From Alphaproteobacteria bacterium (GTDB lineage Bacteria > Pseudomonadota > Alphaproteobacteria > DSM-16000 > Inquilinaceae): DNA of 64,000 bases. The notes beneath the pieces are model-generated. The model had not been told where the DNA came from. It saw only the letters and a program-made list of their open reading frames with translations, and ran no database searches. The stretch covers positions 32,688 to 96,687 of the forward strand of contig JAAAOG010000127.1 of assembly GCA_009909005.1 (NCBI GenBank). The letters are read 5' to 3'. This document shows positions 18,521 through 25,807 of this stretch, in pieces (positions within the stretch are counted from its first letter, which is position 1; each line of letters starts with the position of its first letter). The translations under genes and the position numbers were made by a program.

Positions 18521-19942
18521 ATGACGATCCGACGGGCCTTGCCGTGTCTGATGCTGGCGATGCTGCTGGCCGGCTGTGCGGCGCTGGAGCCGGAACTCAA
18601 CGAGCCGATCCCGCAAGGCGAGCGGGCGGCCGTGCCGCTGGGCCCCTTTGGCCGCGACGGCTATTATCCGACGGCGCTGGACACACATGGCGCCTCGGAC
18701 GAGTTGCTGCTGGCGCTGGCCTTTTCCGGCGGCGGCAAACGGTCCTCCTCCTTTTCCTATGGCGCCCTGCAAGGCCTGCGCGATCTCACCTTTACGGTGG
18801 ACGGGGTGACGCGACGCCTGCTTGACGAGATCGACACCATCAATTCCGTGTCCGGCGGCAGCTTTACCGCTGCCTATTACGGTCTCAACCGGGACCGCAT
18901 CTTCACCGATTACGAGACCGACTTCCTGCGCCGTGACGTCGACGGCGAGATTGTCGAGGTCCTCCTGGCCCCCTGGGAATGGCAGTGGCTCGTCAACCCG
19001 TACTACGGCACGAATGACGCCATGGCCGAACGCTATGATGCCTGGATGTTCGACGGCGCCACCTATGCCGACCTGCAGGCCAATGGCCGGCCGATGGTCA
19101 GCATCAATGCCACCGACGTCACCAACGGCTCCGTCTTCAGCTTCAGCCAGCTGACCTTCGACCTACTCTGCTCGGACCTGAGCGAATTCCCGCTGGCCCG
19201 GGCGGTGGCTGCGTCCAATGGCTTTCCAATCCTGTTCACTCCGATCACGCTGGAGAATCATGCCGACGACTGTGCCGCGGGACGGCCGCGCTGGGTCCAG
19301 GCAGCGATGGAAGGCAGCGACCCCTTTTCGCGCCCGGCCCGCCTCGCCGCTTTGGCCGCGCGCTATTTCGATACGGAGCGGGTGCAGTACGTCCATCTGC
19401 TGGACGGCGGGATCGCCGACAACCTGGCGATGCGCGGCGCCCTCAATACTCTCTTCCTTGTGGGCCTCGGCGACCGGCTGATCGAGGCGATGAACTTCGA
19501 CAGGCTCCGCCGGATCATCGTCATCGCCGTCGACGGGCAAACCGGCCTCGACGAGCAATGGGCGCAGCAGCGAAGCGTCAGCGGCATCGGCCAGATCCTC
19601 GGCCTGGTGTCCGGCACCCAGATCGACCAGTACAATTTCGAAACGCTGCACCTCGCCCGCCGCCAGCTGGAGGTCTTGACCGACGCCGTTCGCACCTATC
19701 GCTGTGCACGAGGGCCGATGATTTACGGGCATCCCTGCGACGACGTCGACGCGCATTTGCTGCACATCAACCTGCAACAGATCCCGGATTCCGGCGTGCG
19801 GGACTATCTGCAGCGCATCCCGACCGGCCTGACCCTGCGCGACGAGGCGATCGACTTCCTCATCCAGTACGGCCGCGCGCTGATTCTCGCACGCCCCGAG
19901 CTCCGCGAAGCCATGGCCGCGCTGGAAGACCCGCCGCAATAG
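18521..19942 (+). CDS. Patatin-like phospholipase, lipoprotein
   Basis: 473 residues. Signal sequence with lipobox LAGC (Cys19), so anchored to a membrane on the periplasmic side. The catalytic dyad motifs are the oxyanion block FSGGGKRS (69-76), nucleophile Ser111 in SVSGGSF (the first Gly of the usual GxSxG is Ser) and Asp in LLDGGIADNLA. A family member would hydrolyse acyl lipids. ATG 18521 follows GGAGGAGG. The preceding membrane protein gene is probably in the same operon. Confidence 0.9.
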   Translation: MTIRRALPCLMLAMLLAGCAALEPELNEPIPQGERAAVPLGPFGRDGYYPTALDTHGASDELLLALAFSGGGKRSSSFSYGALQGLRDLTFTVDGVTRRLLDEIDTINSVSGGSFTAAYYGLNRDRIFTDYETDFLRRDVDGEIVEVLLAPWEWQWLVNPYYGTNDAMAERYDAWMFDGATYADLQANGRPMVSINATDVTNGSVFSFSQLTFDLLCSDLSEFPLARAVAASNGFPILFTPITLENHADDCAAGRPRWVQAAMEGSDPFSRPARLAALAARYFDTERVQYVHLLDGGIADNLAMRGALNTLFLVGLGDRLIEAMNFDRLRRIIVIAVDGQTGLDEQWAQQRSVSGIGQILGLVSGTQIDQYNFETLHLARRQLEVLTDAVRTYRCARGPMIYGHPCDDVDAHLLHINLQQIPDSGVRDYLQRIPTGLTLRDEAIDFLIQYGRALILARPELREAMAALEDPPQ

Positions 19943-19963
19943 CCACGGAGCCGGGCCTCCGGG

Positions 19964-20605
19964 TCAGCGATGGATCAGGACGGGCAGCGAGCGTGAGCGT
20001 TCCTGCCACCCGGCGCGTTCGAGTTCCGGGTCGACATGGTCTTCCACAGGCCAGCCCAGGCACAAAAGGGCGGTCAGCGACCATGCTGACGGGACCTCAA
20101 GCAGAGTCCGCACGCTGTCGGGCTCGATAATCGACACCCAGCCGACCCCCAAACCGTGGCAGCGAGCAACCAGCCAGAGCGTATGGACTGCACCGACGGT
20201 GGAATACCGGAGGGTCTCCGGCATGGTCCGGCGGCCAAGGCCGTGACCCTGGTTCGTCGCCTCGTCGGTAAAGACTGCGAGGACGATCGGTGCCTCGGCG
20301 AGACCGGAGAGCTTCAGCCGGGCATAGTGTGCGGCGCGCTCGCCCCGGTATCCGGCCAGCGCTTCGTCATTGGCGCGGCGGAAGCTGTTCAGCAGGCCTT
20401 GCCGGCGCGAGGACGAGTCGACCCTGACGAAACGCCAGGGCTGACTATTGCCGACCGAAGGCGCGTGCGCGACAGACGCAAGAACCGTCTCCAGAAGCGC
20501 GGATGGGACGCTGTCGGGCAGAAAGCGTCGCACGTCCCGCCGCCACCGCAGGAGTTCGCCGAACTGCTCGCGAAAGGCACTGTCGAAGTCCGGGCAATTG
20601 GCCAT
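19964..20605 (-). CDS. bluB: 5,6-dimethylbenzimidazole synthase
   Basis: Breaks down FMNH2 with oxygen to give DMB, the lower ligand of vitamin B12. 213 residues. Nitroreductase fold with the BluB-specific blocks RRDVRRFLPD, APSVGNSQPWRFV, LKLSGLAEAPIVLAVFTD, GHGLGRRTMPETLRYSTVGA, GLGVGWVSI and PELERAGWQERS. ATG 20605 is used; a TTG two codons upstream is possible. A rubredoxin gene ends 2 bases before this start, so the two are translationally linked. No cob genes in the window. Confidence 0.95.
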   Translation of the reverse strand: MANCPDFDSAFREQFGELLRWRRDVRRFLPDSVPSALLETVLASVAHAPSVGNSQPWRFVRVDSSSRRQGLLNSFRRANDEALAGYRGERAAHYARLKLSGLAEAPIVLAVFTDEATNQGHGLGRRTMPETLRYSTVGAVHTLWLVARCHGLGVGWVSIIEPDSVRTLLEVPSAWSLTALLCLGWPVEDHVDPELERAGWQERSRSLPVLIHR

Positions 20606-20607
20606 GG

Positions 20608-20877
20608 TCAACCGAACGGAATAAAACCACTCTTGCTAACACCGCAGATCGGGCAGCGCCAGTCTTCGGGGATGTCGGCGAAGGGGGTGCCGGGAGGGAT
20701 GCCGGTCCGGGGGTCGCCCTCGACCGGGTCGTCAATGTAGGACAGGCAGCCCGGCTCGGTACAGATAAAGCGCTGGCCGGGCGGAAAGGCGCTGGCCGGT
20801 GGGGCGGCAAGGCCTGATACGGCAAGGCCGGGGATGAGCGCGGCAAGACCCTGGAGGACAGAGCGGCACGTCGGCAT
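20608..20877 (-). CDS. Rubredoxin-like protein with atypical CX4C site and hydrophobic N-terminus
   Basis: 89 residues. Rubredoxin core at 36-86: Cys39-TEPG-Cys44, then [19 protein letters not shown] and CPICG (Cys75, Cys78). The first pair is spaced by four residues rather than two; such a spacing has been reported for Desulfovibrio desulfuricans rubredoxin-2. Residues 8-30 are hydrophobic and Ala-rich, a possible signal peptide or anchor. It ends 2 bases before bluB on the same strand, suggesting that it may pass electrons to that flavin-consuming enzyme. Confidence 0.85.
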   Translation of the reverse strand: MPTCRSVLQGLAALIPGLAVSGLAAPPASAFPPGQRFICTEPGCLSYIDDPVEGDPRTGIPPGTPFADIPEDWRCPICGVSKSGFIPFG

Positions 20878-21018
20878 CGGGCGGACCTTACAGCGCGGGC
20901 CTGGCCGGCGCGTTGATTCGGGGCATGGACTTGGGCGGTCTTCGCAGCGCAATATGGCCGATCAGCCGGGGCGGCGCGGCCCCGGGCATGGGCTTTCGCA
21001 AGCGACGGGCGCGGCTTT

Positions 21019-22065
21019 ATGGGGACGGACAGGCTGAAGATCGGGGTGATGGGGGCGAGCGGCTATACCGGGGCCGATCTGGTTCGCCTGCTGCTCTGTC
21101 ATCCGCACGCCGAGATCGCGCTGCTCACCGCCGACCGCCAGGCCGGCAAGGCTTACGAGACGGTCTTCCCGCATCTCGCCGGCCACGGCCTGCCGCCGCT
21201 GGTGTCGGTGGCGGAGGCCGACTGGTCGGGGCTCGACGTCGTCTTCTGCGGGCTGCCGCACGGCACCACCCAGCCGCTGGTCGCCGGGCTGCCGGACTCG
21301 GTCAAGGTGGTCGACCTGTCGGCCGATTTCCGCCTGCGCGACCCGGCCGTCTATGCCCAATGGTACGGCCATGGGCATCAGGCCCTGTCGCTGCAGGCGG
21401 AGGCGGTCTACGGCCTGACCGAATGGTACCGCCCGGCGATTCGCGAGGCCCGGCTGGTGGCCAATCCCGGCTGTTATCCCACCGCCGTGCTGCTGGCGCT
21501 GCTGCCGCTGGTCGCCGGTGGGCTGGTCGACCCGGACGCGTTGATCATCGACGCCAAATCGGGGGTGAGCGGCGCCGGGCGCAGCGTCAAGGAGGCCAAT
21601 CTCTTCTGCGAGGTCGGTGAGGGCACCCACGCCTATGGCATCGGCACCCACCGCCATATGCCGGAAATCGAGCAGGAGGTGGCGGCGGTGGCCGGTCGTC
21701 CGGTCGCCGTGTCCTTCACCCCTCACCTCCTGCCGATGAATCGCGGCGAGCTGATCACCGCCTATGTGCGCCTGGCCGGCGGTGCCGGGCCGGACGATCT
21801 GCGCGCCGCCCTGGCCGATCGCTATGCCGCCGAACCCTTCGTCCGCGTCGTGCCGGCGGGCGTCTCGCCGGCCACCCGGCATGTCCGGGGCTCGAACTTC
21901 TGCCATATCGGCGTGTTTGCCGATCGCAGGCCGGGATGCGCCATCGTCATCGCGGCGATCGACAATCTGGTCAAGGGCTCGTCGGGGGCGGCGATCCAGA
22001 ACATGAACCTGATGTGCGGCCTGGACGAGACGATGGGGCTCGGACAGCTGGCTTTGTTCCCTTAA
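21019..22065 (+). CDS. argC: N-acetyl-gamma-glutamyl-phosphate reductase
   Basis: Third step of arginine synthesis: NADPH reduction of N-acetylglutamyl phosphate. 348 residues. N-terminal GASGYTGADLVRLL, the catalytic Cys in ANPGCYPTAVLLALLPL, KSGVSGAGR, GTHRHMPEIEQE and the C-terminal DNLVKGSSGAAIQNMN are all present. The start ATG 21019 has only a weak upstream site; it is not followed by other arg genes. In many Alphaproteobacteria rpsI precedes argC, but here the upstream gene is the divergent rubredoxin. Confidence 0.97.
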   Translation: MGTDRLKIGVMGASGYTGADLVRLLLCHPHAEIALLTADRQAGKAYETVFPHLAGHGLPPLVSVAEADWSGLDVVFCGLPHGTTQPLVAGLPDSVKVVDLSADFRLRDPAVYAQWYGHGHQALSLQAEAVYGLTEWYRPAIREARLVANPGCYPTAVLLALLPLVAGGLVDPDALIIDAKSGVSGAGRSVKEANLFCEVGEGTHAYGIGTHRHMPEIEQEVAAVAGRPVAVSFTPHLLPMNRGELITAYVRLAGGAGPDDLRAALADRYAAEPFVRVVPAGVSPATRHVRGSNFCHIGVFADRRPGCAIVIAAIDNLVKGSSGAAIQNMNLMCGLDETMGLGQLALFP

Positions 22066-22122
22066 AGCCCCGGGAGAAACGTCCGGCGCACGCGGAAGCG
22101 GGAAACCGAGAAGAGGACAAGG

Positions 22123-22647
22123 ATGACGGGACTGATCCTGCCGCATCACGGCATTTCGCCGACCATCGACCCGGCCGCCTTCATCGCGCCGACCGCCACG
22201 ATCATCGGCGACACCGTCATCGGGCCGGATAGCGGCATCTGGTTCGGCTGCACGGTGCGCGGCGACGTCAACGAAATCCGCATCGGCGCCCGCAGCAATA
22301 TCCAGGACGGCACGGTGATCCATGTCACCACCCACGGCCACGGCACCTATATCGGCGACGAGGTCACCGTCGGCCATATGGCGCTGCTGCATGCCTGCAC
22401 CATCGAGAGCAACGCCTTTATCGGCATGAAGGCCTGCCTGATGGATGGCGTGGTGGTCGAGTCGGGCGCGATGGTCGCCGCCGGCGCCCTGGTCACCCCC
22501 GACAAGCGCATTCCCGCGGGCCAGCTCTGGGCCGGCAGCCCGGCGAAATACCGCCGCGACCTGACCGAAGAGGAGAAAGCCTTCTTCCCCGTGTCGGTCG
22601 ACCGCTATGTCGGCCTCGCCCGGGACTATATTGCCCTGCAAATCTGA
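22123..22647 (+). CDS. Gamma-class carbonic anhydrase family protein
   Basis: 174 residues, left-handed beta-helix of hexapeptide repeats (IGDTVIGPDSGIWFGCTVRGDVNEIRIGARS). Three His that bind the metal between subunits are in place: IHVTTHGHG and VGHMALLHAC. Family members include CamH, YrdA/PaaY-type proteins and the carbonic anhydrase-like subunits of complex I, so activity is uncertain. It follows argC by 57 bases and is closed by a strong terminator. Confidence 0.9.
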   Translation: MTGLILPHHGISPTIDPAAFIAPTATIIGDTVIGPDSGIWFGCTVRGDVNEIRIGARSNIQDGTVIHVTTHGHGTYIGDEVTVGHMALLHACTIESNAFIGMKACLMDGVVVESGAMVAAGALVTPDKRIPAGQLWAGSPAKYRRDLTEEEKAFFPVSVDRYVGLARDYIALQI

Positions 22648-22672
22648 GCCCTTCGGCCGTCTCCATCGCGCG

Positions 22673-22698
22673 CGGCGCGCCCCCGTCCGGGCGCGCCG
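22673..22698 (+). terminator. Rho-independent terminator after the carbonic anhydrase gene
   Basis: A 10-bp stem CGGCGCGCCC / GGGCGCGCCG with a six-base CCGTCC loop is followed by TTTCC. It lies 26 bases after the stop codon at 22647. Confidence 0.75.
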
Positions 22699-23297
22699 TT
22701 TCCGTATCGACCGGAACACGGTCAACAGAGCGGTAACCGTTTCTGCCCACCAATGAGAAACCTGAATAAACGATAAGTAAAATCCTGACCGGAAGGCAGA
22801 CAATTAACAGGAAATGAAGAGCGATCTGAATTTTTATTCAATTTTAATTTTGATATCTATTGCAAGCGAAGCGTCTTGCCGCTATTGTCCCTCTCACCAG
22901 ACAGAAGCCGGCGGGGCCCGAATGCAAGAGCCGGCAGGCGCCAGGCGCGCGGACCCCGTCAACCCGGCCCTATCGAACAGCAACCTTGACACGAAACCCG
23001 GAAAGTCACGCACATGTTGGAACTGCTGACCGACGCCCCGACGCCCGACACCCAGACCGCCGCTGCCGATGGCGACATCGCCCCGGCACCCCGGATGCCG
23101 GCGCTGCCGCCGGCCTTTGCCCGCGGCGCGATCCCGCGCCGCCACTCCCGCGCTGCGCCGCAGCAGCGCGTGACATGGTACCGGCACGCCCCGGCGGCCG
23201 CCGCCCACCGGCGTTGCGGCTGACCGCCCAACGTCAAACGGGCCGGGTGTTGCCACCCGACCCGCGACGTTCCAGCCCTGCCGCAGCAGGGAACGGT
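22699..23297. other. Intergenic region with an AT-rich island
   Basis: About 600 bases without a convincing gene. Positions 22740-22880 are much richer in A+T than the surroundings (runs such as TTTTTATTCAATTTTAATTT), typical of a promoter, a transfer scar or a small RNA locus. Short Pro/Ala-rich frames at 22814-23029 and 23014-23223 (69 codons, weak GGAAAG upstream) show no domain and are not called. A hairpin CGGGTG-TTGC-CACCCG lies near 23245-23262. Confidence 0.4.
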
Positions 23298-23324
23298 CCG
23301 GTCGCAGGCGGCGCCTGCGACCGG
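23298..23324 (-). terminator. Long perfect inverted repeat downstream of phaC
   Basis: CCGGTCGCAGGCG and CGCCTGCGACCGG form 13-base arms around a single base, 11 bases after the phaC stop. No U-run follows on the phaC strand, so it is either a weak terminator or an RNA-stabilising hairpin. Confidence 0.6.
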
Positions 23325-23334
23325 TGCAAAAGGC

Positions 23335-25152
23335 TCAGACCCGGACCTTCACATAGCTGCCGGGGGCATCTTCGATCGGCTTCAGCTTGCCGCCGCCGGG
23401 CTGGCGGGCCGGCACCTTGCCCTCGCCGAACTTGCTCACCCATTTCTGCCATTCCGGCCACCAGGAGCCGGCATGCTGCTTGGTGCCGGCGAACCACTCA
23501 TCCGGATCCTTCGGCAGCTTGTTGTTCATCCAGTAGCAGTACTTGCCGGAGGCGGCCGGATTGACGATGCCGGCGATATGGCCCGAGGCCGCCAGGCAGA
23601 AGGTCATGTCGCCCTTGGCATGCTGGGTCAGTGCATAAGTCGCCTTCCACGGGGCGATATGGTCCTCCTTGGCCGAGACCATGAAGCCCGGCGTCTTGAT
23701 CTGCGTCAGGTCGATCGGCACGCCGTCCAGCACGATGCCGCCGGGCTCGATCAGCTTGTTCTCCTGATAGAACTTGCGGAGATAATAGCTGTGCATCACC
23801 GCCGGCATGCGGGTCGAATCGCTGTTCCAGTACAGCAGGTCGAACGGGAACGGATCCTTGCCGAGCAGGTAGTTGTTGACGACGAAGGACCAGAGCAGGT
23901 CGTTGGCGCGCAGGATGTTGAAGGTCATGCCCATCTGCGAGCCGTCGAGATAGCCCTTTTCGAACATCTTCGACTCGAGGCCGGAAATCTGCGCCTCGTC
24001 GATGAAGACGCCGAGCTCGCCGGGCTCGGAGAAATCGCTCATCGTCGTGAAATAGGTGGCGCTCTTGATCCGGTCGTCGCCCTTCTTGGCCATATAGGCG
24101 AGCGTCGTGGCCAGCAGCGTGCCGCCCAGGCAATAGCCGATGGCGTTGACGTCCTTTTCGCCCGTCGCCTCCTGCACCTTGTCGAGCGCCGTTATCGGCC
24201 CCTCGAGGAGGTAGTCGGCAAAGCCCTTCTGGGCCAGCTTTTCGTCCGGGTTGACCCAGGAGGTCACGAAGACGGTGTGACCCTGGTCGACCGCCCATTT
24301 GATGAAGCTGTTCTTCTCGCGCAGGTCGAGGATATAGAATTTGTTGATCCACGGCATGACGATCAGCAGCGGCCGCTTGAACACTTCTTCCGTGGTCGGA
24401 GTGTATTGCAGCAGCTGCATCAGGTCGTTCTGGTAGACGACCTTGCCCGGGGTGACGGCGATGTTCTTGCCGACCTCGAAGGCGTCATAGTCGGTCTGGG
24501 TGAGCCGCAGCTGGCCCTTGCCGCGCTCCAGATCGTGCAGCAGGTTTTCCAGTCCCTTGACCAGGTTTTCGCCGCCGGTCGCCATGGTCTCCCGCAGCAC
24601 TTCCGGGTTGGTCATGACGAAATTGGTCGGCGCCAGCGCATCGACGAACTGCCTTGTGTAAAAATCGACCTTCTTGGCGGTCTTGTCGTCAAGGCCTTCG
24701 ACATTCGCGACCGTCGACTGGACCCATCGCGCAGTCAGCAGATAGGACTGCTTGATGAAGTCGAACATCATGTTCTCGTCCCAAGCGGCGTCCTTGAACC
24801 GCTTGTCGTCCTTCTCCGGCTTGGCGACGGGGTCGGTCTCCTTGCCCATCAGCTTTTCGGTCGTCCGCTGCCAGAGCGTCAGGTAATCGTTCCACAGGCT
24901 CATCTGGGCCTGCATCAGCTTGGCCGGATCCGCCATCATCTTCGCGGTCATCTCGAAGAAGGCGTTGCCGAGATTGAGCGGATCGATCGACCCGCCGCCT
25001 TCCGTCGCCTGGCGCTGCAGGAAGTCTGCCACCAGCTTCTGCGAGCGACGGGCGACGTCGGACATCGCCTGGCTCATCTTGACGGGATCGGGCATCTTGA
25101 CGTCACCACCGAACGGGTTCGAGCCCGCGGAGCTTCCGGTTTCCTTGGCCAT
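23335..25152 (-). CDS. phaC: Class I poly(3-hydroxyalkanoate) synthase
   Basis: Polymerises (R)-3-hydroxyacyl-CoA into PHA storage granules. 605 residues, class I length. The lipase-like box GYCLGGT holds catalytic Cys341; Asp in VSAKEDHIAPW and His in ASGHIAGIVNP complete the triad. The N-terminal PhaC region (ADPAKLMQAQMSLWNDYLTLWQ) and KRPLLIVMPWINKFYILDL are typical. ATG 25152. No phaA, phaB, phasin or phaR gene is adjacent. Confidence 0.97.
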   Translation of the reverse strand: MAKETGSSAGSNPFGGDVKMPDPVKMSQAMSDVARRSQKLVADFLQRQATEGGGSIDPLNLGNAFFEMTAKMMADPAKLMQAQMSLWNDYLTLWQRTTEKLMGKETDPVAKPEKDDKRFKDAAWDENMMFDFIKQSYLLTARWVQSTVANVEGLDDKTAKKVDFYTRQFVDALAPTNFVMTNPEVLRETMATGGENLVKGLENLLHDLERGKGQLRLTQTDYDAFEVGKNIAVTPGKVVYQNDLMQLLQYTPTTEEVFKRPLLIVMPWINKFYILDLREKNSFIKWAVDQGHTVFVTSWVNPDEKLAQKGFADYLLEGPITALDKVQEATGEKDVNAIGYCLGGTLLATTLAYMAKKGDDRIKSATYFTTMSDFSEPGELGVFIDEAQISGLESKMFEKGYLDGSQMGMTFNILRANDLLWSFVVNNYLLGKDPFPFDLLYWNSDSTRMPAVMHSYYLRKFYQENKLIEPGGIVLDGVPIDLTQIKTPGFMVSAKEDHIAPWKATYALTQHAKGDMTFCLAASGHIAGIVNPAASGKYCYWMNNKLPKDPDEWFAGTKQHAGSWWPEWQKWVSKFGEGKVPARQPGGGKLKPIEDAPGSYVKVRV

Positions 25153-25334
25153 GCCACCTTATCCTTCACCAGTGTCGGCTGAGAGTCGCTGCCGGTGTTC
25201 CGGCCGGCCCGCCGGGCGCACAGGGCCCACAATCGGCACCGGGCGCCCCTATTAGGGCCAGGGAAGGCATCGACAAGCGCGTATCGATCATTTATCCGAT
25301 GTCATACACGATCCGCCACGCATTTGCCTAGTCC

Positions 25335-25652
25335 ATGTCGGAACTTTTGACGGTGCGCAAATCCCCTGCCGACGCCCGCTCCCGCGGTCGCCGCCCAACC
25401 GGCCAAGCGGCCCGGCTGGCCGCGCTTTTCGCCCTGCCGGTGCTGCTGCTGGCGGCCTGCGGCGGCGGCTGGTCCAGCGACGAGACCTATACCGGCGACA
25501 TCCGGCCGACCGTGCCGCGCCCCGCCGGCGCCGGGCTCGGCGCCACCGCCGAACCGGAGCCGCCGGCCGAACCGGCCGCCCCCGCCGCCCCCGCGGCACC
25601 CTCGGCGGACGAGGAGGCGGAAGAGGCCGAGGAACCGTCGGACGCCTCCTGA
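25335..25652 (+). CDS. Small putative lipoprotein, Pro/Ala/Glu-rich
   Basis: 105 residues. After a basic N-terminus, a hydrophobic stretch ends in LLLAAC (Cys near residue 42), a lipobox, followed by GGGW and a low-complexity tail of Pro, Ala and Glu. There is no known domain. Such short AE-rich lipoproteins are common in Alphaproteobacteria. It is divergent from phaC. The start is uncertain because the 25-residue lead before the hydrophobic part is long for a signal peptide. Confidence 0.5.
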   Translation: MSELLTVRKSPADARSRGRRPTGQAARLAALFALPVLLLAACGGGWSSDETYTGDIRPTVPRPAGAGLGATAEPEPPAEPAAPAAPAAPSADEEAEEAEEPSDAS

Positions 25653-25807
25653 AACGCCGGAGTCCGGCGAACCGGGGCCCGGCGAACCGGGGCCCGGCCG
25701 TCCGGGTTTGCGGGCTGAAGGGCAGGCGTTGAGACGGACGGCCACGGGCGTCATGTCAAGTCCCGATGGGGCCTTCCGAGCGGCGGCCCCCAGCGGCGGA
25801 GATGCGC

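Noticed and set aside
20913..21620. 235-codon plus-strand frame overlapping argC in another frame
   Set aside because: argC has the NPGCYPT catalytic block in its own frame; the overlapping frame is Gly/Arg-rich without motifs.
23014..23223. 69-codon plus-strand frame (MLELLTDAP start) upstream of phaC's 3' end
   Set aside because: Pro/Ala/Arg-rich, weak ribosome binding site, and no domain; kept only in the description of the intergenic region.
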